NCBI GenBank assembly: GCA_044598425.1
Contig: CP172536.1
Location: 434,001-498,000 of the forward strand
Length of the DNA stretch: 64,000 nucleotides
DNA from: JAEVLT01 sp044598425
GTDB taxonomy: Bacteria; Bacillota; Bacilli; Bacillales; Cytobacillaceae
Direction of reading: 5' to 3'
The position numbers and the translations under genes were made by a program. Below the pieces are notes generated by a model. That model was not told the origin of the DNA, ran no database searches, and was given only the letters and a program-made list of their open reading frames with translations. Position 1 is the stretch's first letter; each line of letters begins with the position of its first letter. Below are positions 53,186 to 63,400 of this stretch, piece by piece.

Positions 53186-53815
53186 TTATATCCGTAGCTC
53201 AGCGGGAAGGTGAATATTTAGGAAAGACAAATAGCCCATCAACGATGGGTTAAATTGGAAGTGATTAACGTATTTTTGAAGAAGGGCATGAAACCATTCA
53301 AGGGTGTCTAGTGGGGTTGGATTTACTCCTTTTGAATGTAGGCGAAGTAGATCCTCCCCCTCTCCCAAATGAATAAGCTCCCCGGCAACCCATAAAGAGG
53401 TCTGGTCAATTTGTGCAAGGTATCGACTCCACCATCGTTTGACAGTAGTAGTAGAAATTCCACCAATAGTCGGAGAGACAATATTTTGCGAAATTTTTTT
53501 AAAACTGATTCCTTTCTTCCTGCGATTGAAGACTGCTTCGCGAACGGTTGTGACAACACGAGCCCAAGGAATAAGGAAATCCGGAAAAAGTGAAACTGTT
53601 TTTCCGCATAATGGACAATACCAACGATAGATCGGTATAGGGATGCACTGGTATTTAGTAGTCACCCACCGAAAATAGCGGCCATGCTTATATAAAGTTC
53701 TTTTTTTACATGCTTTATCGGGACAACACAAAGAAACATTGGGGCGTTTTTCCCCATGATTCTTTAAATAGGACTTGAGTGTTTTCCCAAAAGGTAGTAT
53801 TCTATTTTTACACAT
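53186..53815 (-). CDS. DUF6431-like zinc-finger/HTH protein
   Basis: A 209-aa protein with two CxxC-type zinc-binding pairs (CCPDKACKK; CPLCGKTV). An HTH-like part follows (GISFKKISQNIV and GGISTTTVKRWW). This matches DUF6431 proteins that accompany TniA/TniB-type transposition genes in Bacillaceae. It may help recognise the transposon ends. It is transcribed leftward with the transposase gene but 177 bases upstream of it. Confidence 0.65.
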   Translation of the reverse strand: MCKNRILPFGKTLKSYLKNHGEKRPNVSLCCPDKACKKRTLYKHGRYFRWVTTKYQCIPIPIYRWYCPLCGKTVSLFPDFLIPWARVVTTVREAVFNRRKKGISFKKISQNIVSPTIGGISTTTVKRWWSRYLAQIDQTSLWVAGELIHLGEGEDLLRLHSKGVNPTPLDTLEWFHALLQKYVNHFQFNPSLMGYLSFLNIHLPAELRI

Positions 53816-54490
53816 GATTTATTTTTTTCTTGGCCCCCATTCGACTGCCATCGATGGGGGCTTTTCCTTTTTATTTTTACATAAAAATAACCCAATCCAC
53901 CGTCATTGTAAAGATGGGATTAGGCTTTTGTCGGTATGTATTTACTTCCAGTATTGACAAATATATTGGCGAAATTATTAAGATTTAGTGTCATAGACAG
54001 TGGCTGAAAACAAAAAGCCTCTCTACAAGAATAGAGAGGCTTTTATGGAATGATCTTTTATGCGGTCCCTGGTGGCTTGCATCCAAATGGTCCAAGTTTT
54101 TTTCATTGGTTTAAAAGATGAAAGGATAAGCAATCTATATTTCTAGAAATTGTTGAAGTGCTATACTATTTATAGTGCATGATGAAATGGGGGATTTATT
54201 ATGTAATCAAATGTAGTGCTTCAACAATGATTTCTGTTAGTTGAGCCACTTAAAGAAAATTTTGGAAAAATTAATAACGAAGAATACCCTTTTCTTCACT
54301 AGCGTTGCATAAATGATGTCACAATTTTCAGTTTTATTTATACTTTTGTTTAGAGCTAAAAAGCTAAATACCTCATGAGTGCCATTGCTACTCAAGTGTT
54401 AAATAGTTTTCAATTTTTAGGATTTCATTGAGTTTAACAGTTACTCAGTCTAAACGATTTTCTTTTTAGTTTTTTGACCTTTACAAAGAT
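53816..54490. other. Intergenic region with terminator-like hairpins
   Basis: About 675 bases without a supported gene. Stems include GCCCCCAT/ATGGGGGC (53833-53861, T run to the right), a CCCAATC/GGGATTAGG pair near 53891-53925, and the perfect stem at 54013-54044. The right end of the TniA/TniB-type element probably lies here but was not resolved. Short frames in this gap have no ribosome site. Confidence 0.4.
54013..54044. terminator. Symmetrical terminator
   Basis: A perfect 12-bp stem, AAAAGCCTCTCT with AGAGAGGCTTTT, around 8 bases. It has A/T runs on both sides, so it can work in either direction. Confidence 0.75.
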
Positions 54491-54526
54491 AAAAGCCGTT
54501 TCAATATGTAATTGAAACGGGCTTTT
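54491..54526 (-). terminator. Terminator of the sugar ABC transporter operon
   Basis: AAAAGCCGTTTCAAT pairs with ATTGAAACGGGCTTTT around ATGTA, 9 bases after the stop codon of the second permease. It terminates the leftward operon. Confidence 0.8.
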
Positions 54527-54534
54527 GCAACTTT

Positions 54535-55371
54535 CTATTTCATTCCGGAAATGGTAAATCCATCAATAATGTGTTTTTGGAATATGATGAAAATCACAAT
54601 GATTGGAATTACCATAAATGTCGATCCGGCCATTTGTAAAGCATAATTTCCGCCATATTGGCCCTTTAATAATGATAAGCCGACCGATAATGTATATAAA
54701 TTTTCATCGTTTGCAATAATTAATGGCCATAAGAAGCTGTTCCATCCGGCAATAAATGTTAAAATTCCTTGTACAGCTAAGATGGGTCTTGAAATGGGCA
54801 GGACAATTTGAAAAAATACTCTTATTTCACTTGCACCATCTAATCTTGCTGCCTCGAGTAATTCATCCGGAATGGTCGTCATAAATTGTCTGAATAAGAA
54901 GATACCAAAAGCACCAACAAGTCCAGGTAAAACGATTCCTGCCATTGTATTTGTAAGATGCATTTGATTTAAAATCAGGTAAACGGGAATCATCGTTACT
55001 TGCCCAGGAATCATCATTGTCGCCAAGACAAGGTAAAAAAGCTTTTCTCTGCCTTTAAATTGAAACTTGGCGAATGCATATCCTGCCATCGCATTTAAAA
55101 ATAAGCCAACAAAAGACCAAAGAACAATCACTATCGTATTTTTTAAATAGAGGCCAAAACTCATATTTTCAAACAAGTTTTGGAAATTTTCCAATGTGAA
55201 TTTTTTGGGTAATAAACTGGGTATTAAAGAACTGACTTCTCTTTCAGGCTTAAAGGATGAGAAAACCATCCAAATAAATGGTAGTGCTACTAAAATCCCA
55301 GAAATTGTTAAAATGATCCCTGCAGTCCATTGCTGGAAATGATCTTTTTTGTACATATTTGTTATTTTCAT
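54535..55371 (-). CDS. Carbohydrate ABC transporter permease (MalG-like)
   Basis: A 278-aa inner-membrane permease with about six hydrophobic segments and the EAA loop LLEAARLDGASEIRVFF near residue 180. It is the second permease of a sugar importer, with the binding protein and MalF-like permease encoded upstream. ATG 55371 has GGGGTG at 6 bases; the in-frame GTG 55380 is less well placed. No ATPase gene is in the operon, so a shared ATPase (MsmX-like) elsewhere is expected. Confidence 0.92.
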   Translation of the reverse strand: MKITNMYKKDHFQQWTAGIILTISGILVALPFIWMVFSSFKPEREVSSLIPSLLPKKFTLENFQNLFENMSFGLYLKNTIVIVLWSFVGLFLNAMAGYAFAKFQFKGREKLFYLVLATMMIPGQVTMIPVYLILNQMHLTNTMAGIVLPGLVGAFGIFLFRQFMTTIPDELLEAARLDGASEIRVFFQIVLPISRPILAVQGILTFIAGWNSFLWPLIIANDENLYTLSVGLSLLKGQYGGNYALQMAGSTFMVIPIIVIFIIFQKHIIDGFTISGMK

Positions 55372-55392
55372 TAGTTTCACCCCATCTATAAC

Positions 55393-56271
55393 TCAATAAT
55401 CAACTTGCTTATTTTGAAGTTTAAATTGAACCATTGTAATGATAATGATTGCAATAAATAAAATGAACGAACCAGCTGCTGCATAGCCAAAGTTACTGAG
55501 TTGGAAACCATTATGATAAATAAAGAGTGCTACTGAAGTCGTGCTATCAAGCGGCCCACCATTTGTCATGACAAACGGCTCTTCGAAAAATTGCAGCCAT
55601 CCAATCATTGTTGTGACAGATACGAAGAAAATCGCATATCGTAATAACGGAATTGTAATTTTTGTAAGTTGTTTCCATCTGTTTGCACCATCCAGCTGTG
55701 CCGCCTCATAGTACGTCTTTGGAATTCCTTGAATCGCAGCCAAAAAGATAATCATGTTAACACCAATTGCCCTCCATAATGCTAAAGCAATCAATGATAT
55801 CTTCGCCATAATGGGGTCTTGTAGCCAAGGAACAGGCGGAAAATGAAGTATTTTTAATAAATAGTTAAACAAGCCTAATTGCGGATTATAAAGATAGCTC
55901 CAAACTACCGCAACTGCTACAACGTTTGTAATGGATGGCATATAAAAAATAACCCGGAATGCTTTAAAAATTCGTGCCTTTCCAAAATTGATCAAAAGGG
56001 CAATCGCTAATGAACAAATGATGACTAATGGAACACCAAAAATTACATAAAATAACGTATTAAAAATGGACTTTAAAAAAATCGGATCACTTACTACTTC
56101 TTTATAATTTTCTAAGCCAATAAACTTAATTTTTGACCAATCGGCTAAGCCGGCTATATTAATATCTGTTAAACTAATAACTAACGCAACAAAAATAGGC
56201 AAAATGGAAAACACCATTAACAAAATAATCGTTGGAGCAATAAAAAAATAGGGTGTATTACTTTTCTTCAT
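55393..56271 (-). CDS. Carbohydrate ABC transporter permease (MalF-like)
   Basis: A 292-aa permease with several hydrophobic segments, starting PYFFIAPTIILLMVFSILPI. The EAA-type loop YYEAAQLDGANRWKQL is near residue 205. ATG 56271 follows GAAGGGA; an upstream in-frame start is less likely. It lies 21 bases before the MalG-like gene and 173 bases after the binding protein. In the Listeria innocua sophorooligosaccharide cluster two permeases occupy this position. Confidence 0.92.
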   Translation of the reverse strand: MKKSNTPYFFIAPTIILLMVFSILPIFVALVISLTDINIAGLADWSKIKFIGLENYKEVVSDPIFLKSIFNTLFYVIFGVPLVIICSLAIALLINFGKARIFKAFRVIFYMPSITNVVAVAVVWSYLYNPQLGLFNYLLKILHFPPVPWLQDPIMAKISLIALALWRAIGVNMIIFLAAIQGIPKTYYEAAQLDGANRWKQLTKITIPLLRYAIFFVSVTTMIGWLQFFEEPFVMTNGGPLDSTTSVALFIYHNGFQLSNFGYAAAGSFILFIAIIIITMVQFKLQNKQVDY

Positions 56272-56444
56272 AGTAGTCCCTTCCTTCACAGACCCAAATT
56301 TAGTCCAACTGCAGCTAATTATAAAAACTGGCATTCGCCAAGTTGTTTGGCGAATGCCACAGTTTTCCTATCATACCCAGAATATTTTACAGAAATTCTG
56401 ATTAGTTAAGAAGAGAGATTCTTCATATTAGCTACAACATTTCA

Positions 56445-57716
56445 TTACTTCTTATTTAAAATTTCCTCAGCTTTTTTGTTAAAGTCATCCATGGTTTTTT
56501 GTACATCTGCACCGCCGCGGAAAATTTGTTCGTTGCTCTTTAAGAATGTTTGTGCAATATTTTCGAATTTTGTAATACCTGGCATTGGCTGCGCATTTTT
56601 CATTTGTTCCCCAAATACTTTAAGCATTGGATCATTTTGTAAGGAAGGATCTTCCCAGGCTTTTTTATTTGCAGGTAAGGCGTTGACTAATTTCATCCAT
56701 TCGAGCTGTGTTTCAGGTTTGCTCATATAAGCAACAAATTTAAGTGCTGCATCTTTATGTTTTGTAAATTGGAAAATAGATAAGTCAGATCCGCCTAGTG
56801 CTGAAATATTATTTTCTTTTGCCGGTAAAACTGCTGTTGCCCAATTGCCTTTAATATCAGGAGCTTGATCATTTATTAATTTCACCATCCAAGGGCCGCT
56901 GATGAACATTGGAATCATGCCATTTCCCTTAAATGCCGAAATAATATCGACACCTAAATCATTTTTTGGTGCAGAGTCGTCTTTAAAGAAGTTATCCATA
57001 TATTTTACTGCATCCACAAATTCTTTTTGATTAAATAAGGGTTTGTTTCCGTCTAGTAATTTTGAACCGTTTTGACGAGCGAACATGAAGGCTAAGCTTT
57101 GCTCATTGGTGTCGATGCTAATACCATAGTTATTACCGCCGCGAGCTCTTAATTTTTTTGCAGCGTCACGTAATTCATCCCATGTTTTAGGGGCATGATC
57201 GTATCCAACTTGCTTTAATAAATCTGTTCTATAATAGAGAACGCGTGTGTCGATATACCAAGGTACCCCAACTACTTTATTATCATATTTCGTTGTTTCC
57301 ACTGAACCATCGTAGAAATTATTTGCAGCAATTTCAGGGTACTTATCTGCAACTGATGATAAATCCATAAGTGCATTGGCCGAACCAAATTCCGGAATCC
57401 AGGTTGTTCCCATTTGAACGACGTCCGGACCTTGTTTAGAAGCTACAGCTGTTAAGAGCTTATCGTGAGCTTTATCCCATGGGAGAGCTTGAATTTGAAC
57501 GTCGATATTCGGATTTTCTTTTTCAAATGCTTGAGCTATTTTTGGCAGAGATTTCGCTTCTTCACCCATTCCCCAAACGGTAATAGTTGTTTTACTTTCT
57601 TTATTTGTTGATGAAGTAGATGAGTTGGATGAACATCCGGCTAAAGCACCAGAAACAACTAGCGACCCAAACAATGCTGCTGTAGCGACCTTTTTACTTA
57701 AAAATTTAAATTTCAT
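56445..57716 (-). CDS. Sugar ABC transporter substrate-binding lipoprotein
   Basis: A 423-aa extracellular solute-binding protein of the bacterial SBP_1 family. A lipoprotein signal (KKVATAALFGSLVVSGALAGC) places the lipid-modified Cys at residue 28. The mature part begins with a Ser/Asn-rich linker and the first strand TITVWGMGEE. Its position next to GH3 and GH94 genes supports binding of beta-1,2-linked glucooligosaccharides, as for the Listeria innocua Lin1841 protein; the ligand is inferred. The gene is read leftward from the operator region. Confidence 0.92.
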   Translation of the reverse strand: MKFKFLSKKVATAALFGSLVVSGALAGCSSNSSTSSTNKESKTTITVWGMGEEAKSLPKIAQAFEKENPNIDVQIQALPWDKAHDKLLTAVASKQGPDVVQMGTTWIPEFGSANALMDLSSVADKYPEIAANNFYDGSVETTKYDNKVVGVPWYIDTRVLYYRTDLLKQVGYDHAPKTWDELRDAAKKLRARGGNNYGISIDTNEQSLAFMFARQNGSKLLDGNKPLFNQKEFVDAVKYMDNFFKDDSAPKNDLGVDIISAFKGNGMIPMFISGPWMVKLINDQAPDIKGNWATAVLPAKENNISALGGSDLSIFQFTKHKDAALKFVAYMSKPETQLEWMKLVNALPANKKAWEDPSLQNDPMLKVFGEQMKNAQPMPGITKFENIAQTFLKSNEQIFRGGADVQKTMDDFNKKAEEILNKK

Positions 57717-57915
57717 TTTTAATTTCCCCCAATAATTTCTTGGCTTTTAGTAGTTTGGACCTTTTTAGATAGAAAAATTGATTTAGCAGCCGAATTGCAA
57801 AACAAAGTACTCGTTTATTTTATTAATAAATGCTGTTTTGAACAAGAACTGCCTTCAAATACCTTTTGCTTGAATAAAATATACTACTCAGTTGTAAAAG
57901 TATACCTCCTTTCGG

Positions 57916-58027
57916 CGAAACGTTTCGAATGAGTGCAAAAAAAATAATAAATCGTCATCTTAGAAACGTTTCGATTAATGATAAAAATAAAAAACTTAAA
58001 GATAAGAATTTTTCTAGAAACGTTTCG
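57916..58027. promoter_or_regulatory. Three GAAACGTTTC operators upstream of the transporter operon
   Basis: Palindromic operators CGAAACGTTTCG (57916-57927), AGAAACGTTTCG (57962-57973) and AGAAACGTTTCG (58016-58027) lie in the divergent gap. They have the form of LacI/GalR-family sites. The leftward promoter was not resolved. The LacI-type gene that starts at 63966 is the natural candidate regulator; CcpA sites have a looser consensus than these perfect dyads. Confidence 0.8.
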
Positions 58028-58138
58028 ATAAGGCAATTATAAGGGATTATGAAATCGGTTTCAAGTAATTATTTAAATTTTTTCATAAAAAATTCGTGAA
58101 AGTCTAAAATCTTTATAATATCAAATTTCCTTTTTCGT

Positions 58139-58216
58139 AGAAACGTTTCAATTATTTTATTGACTATGTTTTGGAAAGCGATTATAATCCAATATAATAG
58201 TAATCGAAACGTTTCT
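58139..58216 (+). promoter_or_regulatory. Promoter and two operators for the GH3-GH94 operon
   Basis: TTGACT (58160-58165) and TATAAT (58183-58188) with 17 bases between give a near-consensus promoter. AGAAACGTTTCA (58139-58150) lies just upstream and CGAAACGTTTCT (58205-58216) just downstream of the predicted start. The operator centres are 66 bp apart, allowing direct blockage or looping. Confidence 0.85.
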
Positions 58217-58263
58217 ATATAATGAAATGAATAACAATGTCGTTTTTAAAAGGAGGATTCACA

Positions 58264-60432
58264 ATGATTGAACAGCACTTACAGTCGCTTTTAAAACAGA
58301 TGACGTTAGATGAAAAAATTGCCCAGCTTATCCAATTGGCCGGCCCTTTTTACATAGGATCAAAGGACAATGGTGAAATTACAGGACCTATGGAGGAATT
58401 AGGGATTACTGCTGACATCGTTCAAAATAGCGGATCTGTCCTTGGGGTTTCAGGGGCAAAAGATGTAATCCGCATTCAAGATGAATATTTAAAAACTAAT
58501 CGTCTCGGTATACCACTGTTGTTTATGGCTGATGTTGTTCATGGCTATAAAACAATTTTTCCAATTCCACTAGCGATTGGCTGCTCATGGGATTTGGAGT
58601 TGGCGGAGAAAAGTGCAGAAATTGCGGCAAGGGAGGCAGCTGTTTCCGGAGTTCATGTCACATTTGCGCCAATGGTTGATCTGGTACGTGACCCGCGCTG
58701 GGGTAGAGTCATGGAAACAACCGGTGAAGATCCTTATTTAAATAGTGAATTTGCGCGGGCGTTTGTAAGAGGTTTTCAAGGGGGAAATTTGAAAGATGAA
58801 AATGACCGGGTGGCAGCTTGTGTAAAACACTTTGCAGCTTACGGGGCTCCAGAGGGTGGTCGTGATTACAATACGGTCAATATGTCGGAACGGCAGTTAC
58901 GGGAATCTTATTTGCCTGCTTATAAAGCAGCGCTTGATGAAGGTTGTGAGATGGTTATGACCTCGTTTAATACAGTTGATGGCATTCCATCGAGCGGCAA
59001 CAAATGGTTAATGCGCGACTTACTTCGGGGTGAGTGGCAATTTGATGGCGTAGTTATTTCGGACTGGGGTGCAGTAAAAGAGTTAATTATGCATGGTGTA
59101 GCTGTGGATGAAAGAGAAGCGGCAGTCAAAGCGATTCATGCCGGAGTCGATATTGAAATGATGACAGCATGCTACATGAAGAACTTGAAGCATCTTGTTG
59201 AAAGTGGTGAGGTAGACGAAGCTCTTATCAATGAAGCCGTCTTCCGCATATTAAAGCTTAAGGATAAAATAGGGCTATTTTCCAATCCGTACCGTGGAGC
59301 TGACGAAAAACTTGAGAAGGAAATGGTGATGTGTGCCGAACACCGTGAGATTGCAAGGAAATTAGCATCTAAGTCTATTGTCCTTATAAAAAATGAAAAT
59401 ATCCTTCCGTTAAATAAGGAACAAAAAATTGCTTTGATTGGTCCTTTTTCACAAAGCGGCGATCTTTTGGGTCCATGGTCTTGGAGAGGTTCCAATTCGG
59501 AAACCATTCAATTGGCGGATGGGATTTTGATGAAAACAACATCTTTCAACCTCTCCATAGCAAAAGGATGTAGTATCGAATCGATCACAGATCAACAGCT
59601 CGAAGAAGCAATCGATGCGACCAAAAATGCCGATGTTATTATTGTTGCTTTGGGGGAAGATTCTCAAATGAGCGGCGAGGCAGGATGCAGGGCAGATATC
59701 CGCTTGCCGGAAAGTCAACTTGTTTTAGTATCTAAGCTTAAACAGTTACAAAAGCCGGTGGTAGCGGTTTTATTTAATGGACGTCCATTGGATTTACACG
59801 GTGTAATCGACCAAGTAGACGCAGTTTTGGAAGCATGGTATCCGGGTACGGAGGGAGGAGCGGCGATTGCTGATATCCTCTATGGTGACGTAAATCCTTC
59901 TGGAAAATTAACGATGTCCTTTCCATATTCTGTAGGGCAGGTTCCAGTTTACTATAATTATTATAATACAGGGCGGCCAAAATTGGATCCGAATTCCAAA
60001 GAACGATATATTTCCCAATATTTAGATATTCCAAATGAACCGCTTCTTCCATTTGGTTTTGGCCTAAGCTACACCACATTTTCTTATACGAATCAGCAAT
60101 TATCTACCGATACTTTAACGCCAGATCAACCGCTGACGTTGTCGGTTTTTATTACCAATACAGGAGAAGTAGCGGGGGAAGAGATTGTTCAACTATACAT
60201 TCGCGACTTGACAGGTGAAGTGGTTCGTCCTGTGAAGGAACTAAAAGCCTTTAAAAAAATAAAACTGGAGCCAGGCGAATCAAAGAAAGTAATCTTTACG
60301 ATCACCGAAAAACAACTAAGGTACTTTCATTCTGACCTACAATTTACGAGTGACCAGGGTAGCTTTGAAGCGTACGTTGGCTCTGATAGTCAACATGTAT
60401 CTACATTTTCATTCAAATTTGTTAAACAGTGA
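58264..60432 (+). CDS. GH3 beta-glucosidase
   Basis: A 722-aa intracellular glycoside hydrolase family 3 enzyme (no signal peptide). The N-terminal barrel carries GRVMETTGEDPYL and KHFAAYGAPEGGRDYN. The nucleophile is Asp267 in VVISDWGAV. The second domain has GEDSQMSGEAGCR with the likely acid/base Glu472. A C-terminal fibronectin-III-like domain ends the protein. By context it should release glucose from sophorose and short beta-1,2-glucans, as for Listeria innocua Lin1840. AAAAGGAGG precedes ATG 58264. Confidence 0.93.
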   Translation: MIEQHLQSLLKQMTLDEKIAQLIQLAGPFYIGSKDNGEITGPMEELGITADIVQNSGSVLGVSGAKDVIRIQDEYLKTNRLGIPLLFMADVVHGYKTIFPIPLAIGCSWDLELAEKSAEIAAREAAVSGVHVTFAPMVDLVRDPRWGRVMETTGEDPYLNSEFARAFVRGFQGGNLKDENDRVAACVKHFAAYGAPEGGRDYNTVNMSERQLRESYLPAYKAALDEGCEMVMTSFNTVDGIPSSGNKWLMRDLLRGEWQFDGVVISDWGAVKELIMHGVAVDEREAAVKAIHAGVDIEMMTACYMKNLKHLVESGEVDEALINEAVFRILKLKDKIGLFSNPYRGADEKLEKEMVMCAEHREIARKLASKSIVLIKNENILPLNKEQKIALIGPFSQSGDLLGPWSWRGSNSETIQLADGILMKTTSFNLSIAKGCSIESITDQQLEEAIDATKNADVIIVALGEDSQMSGEAGCRADIRLPESQLVLVSKLKQLQKPVVAVLFNGRPLDLHGVIDQVDAVLEAWYPGTEGGAAIADILYGDVNPSGKLTMSFPYSVGQVPVYYNYYNTGRPKLDPNSKERYISQYLDIPNEPLLPFGFGLSYTTFSYTNQQLSTDTLTPDQPLTLSVFITNTGEVAGEEIVQLYIRDLTGEVVRPVKELKAFKKIKLEPGESKKVIFTITEKQLRYFHSDLQFTSDQGSFEAYVGSDSQHVSTFSFKFVKQ

Positions 60433-60445
60433 GTGAGGAGAAAAA

Positions 60446-63400
60446 ATGATAACCATAATTGATTCAAAGTTTGCGATTAAAGCAGGAGATTTCTGCTTTA
60501 CCTTTTTCACAACCGGGGATCTTTTTGAAGCGACCTATAAAAATATCATGATCAATCAATGGATGGCAAATCCTATTGATGGATCATTAAATAATCTTTA
60601 TTTGCGTATTCATGATGGAACAAAGATCGAAGTCTTTTCTTTATTGGGAATACATTCAAACAGTAAAGTCAGCTTTACAGAAACATCTGTCATCTCGCAA
60701 GGAAATGTGAAAGGAATGGACTATAAAGTTGTCTTTACTTTAACTGAACGAGGTATTTGGTTTTGGGATGTGACAATACAAGGTCGGGATGTGGAAGTGG
60801 ACCTTATATTTGGTCAGGATTTGGGCTTGGCAGAAAAAGGAGCAATTCGCTCAAATGAGGCTTTTTTATCACAATATATTGATCATAAAGTTTTTAATAA
60901 CGGGAAAAAAGGTTTTATTGTCTGCTCAAGGCAAAACCAGCCACAGCGAGGAATGTTTCCTTATATGCAACAAGGTGCACTAACAAAAGCGACCGGTTAT
61001 TCAACCGATGGATTCCAATTTTTCGGATTGTCCTATAAGGAAACAAATGAGCCGGAAGTTTTAACAAAAGAGAGCCTTGCTAATGAAGTATATCAATACG
61101 AATTTGCGTACACAGCCTTACAATCTGAACGCGTAAAATTAGCCGGGGGAGCACAATTTGTTTTCTATGGTCTTTTTAAACAAAATCACCCTGCCGCTAT
61201 TACGGATTTAGAGTTTGAAACAGAGGTTATGGATGCGTGGGAGTTCGTAAAGGTACAGAATCAGCCAGCTGCTAATGCTAAAAGTCTAGAAAAAGTTCGA
61301 CTTTCTTCCTCTTTCGGAAGCCCGTTAAAATCCATATCGATGACAGCCGAGGAAATCAATCGTTTATTCCCGAATCGCCATCAGGAAGAATGGGATGGCA
61401 ATACACTGTTATCGTTCTTCACGGATACCCATGAGCATGTGGTCTTAAAGGAAAAAGAACTTGTGGTTGAGCGGCCGCATGGCCACATTCTGATGACGGG
61501 CCAAAATGCACATTTGAGGAAAGATGTATTAACGACCACCTCCTATATGGTTGGAATTTTCAACTCCCAGCTTGTCGTCGGAAATACATCCTTTAATAAA
61601 ATGTTGACTAATGCCAGAAATGCGCTGAATGTAATGAAAACTTCTGGGCAACGAATTTATGTTGAAATGGACGGTGTTTTTAGGCTTTTGACCATGCCAT
61701 CGATGTTTGAACTGGGCTTTAATTATGCCCGCTGGTATTACAAAACGGCAGATGACCTGATTATGATTACAAATTTTACTACAGTGGATACACCGGAAGT
61801 TCAATTAACGTTACGTTCAAAAAACGGCAAGGTTTATCGTTATGTTGTAACCAATCAAGTTTCTATGAATAATAACGAATATGAAACAAGTTTTAGAATC
61901 AAAACGACTGACCGAACAATCTCCATTCTTGCAGAACAAAGTTCAGATAGTGCAAATATTTACCCGGATCTTTGTTATCGGATTAGAGTAAATGGGGCGG
62001 AAATTAACGTAACAAATGAGCAATTTTTTTCTAAACAAATTCAACCGGGGAAACCCTCACTTTTGGTTCTTGAAGTAAACCCTGCATCGGAATGGACTAT
62101 GACCGTTCAAGGACTCCTGCATGGTGAAGATTTACCATTTACTTCTCTTGGTATGGAAGCGGAAATCGAGAAATACCGTGAATTTTATCGATCTGTGATG
62201 AATGGTTTTCATTTAAATTTGAACGGACCGGGTTCCAAATCAGTAGAGAAGTTCAATGATTTAGCGTGGTGGTATACACATAATATGCTTGTTCATTATT
62301 CAGTCCCTCATGGACTGGAACAATACGGAGGAGCGGCTTGGGGTACCCGGGATGTCTGCCAAGGTCCGAGTGAGTATTTTCTTGCCACACAAAATTATGA
62401 ATCAGTACGAGAAATTATAAAGGTCGTTTATTCACATCAATATGAGGATGACGGCAACTGGCCGCAGTGGTTCATGTTTGATCAATATTACAAGATCCAA
62501 CAAGAGGATAGCCATGGCGATATCATTGTTTGGCCGTTAAAAGTATTGAGTGATTATCTATCCGTTACTAAGGATTTTCAAATTTTGAATGAGAAGGTTC
62601 CTTTTACAAAGCGGGAAAGTTTCGAATTTACGGAAGAATTTGCGACTATTTATGAACATGCTAAAAAGGAAATTTCTTATATTCAGTCTCACTTCCTTCA
62701 CAATACCTATTTATCATCCTACGGGGACGGGGACTGGGATGATACTCTGCAGCCGGCCAATTCGAATCTGAAGAAATATATGGCCAGTACATGGACAGTT
62801 GCGCTTACTTACCAGGTTCTTCATCAGCTATCAAAGCTATTAGTTGAAGTTGATGAGGAGGAAGCAAAAGAACTTCAAGCTATAGCTAAAGGAATAGAGG
62901 CGGATTTTAATCGTTTTATGCTGCAAACTGACGTTCTTCCTGGTTTTGTCTATATGGAAAAGCCCGGTGAAGCAGAGTTGATGCTTCATCCAAGTGACAA
63001 GAAAACAGGAATCCACTATCGTTTGCTTCCGATGAATCGAGGAATCATCTCAGAGCTTTTAACACCTGAAAAGGCGGAAGACCATTACCAAATTATTAAA
63101 GAGAAGCTGTTTCATCCGGATGGGGTTCGCCTCATGGATCGCCCGGCGAACTATGCTGGCGGTGTCAGCACCCACTTTAAACGTGCAGAACAAGCAGCGA
63201 ATTTTGGAAGAGAAATTGGCCTTCAATATGTTCATGCACATATTCGCTTTGTAGAAGCAATGGCGAAGCTAGGAAAGGCCGAAGAAGTTTGGAAAGGATT
63301 AGAGGTTATTAATCCAATCGGAATTCAGGAAGTTGTACCGAATGCTGAACGAAGGCAAAGCAACGCCTATTTTAGTAGCTCAGATGGTAAATTTAAAACC

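Noticed and set aside
53186..54000. Right end of the TniA/TniB-type element
   Set aside because: A TTTTGTCGGTA segment near 53925 resembles the left-end repeats but is in direct and not inverted orientation, so no end was called.
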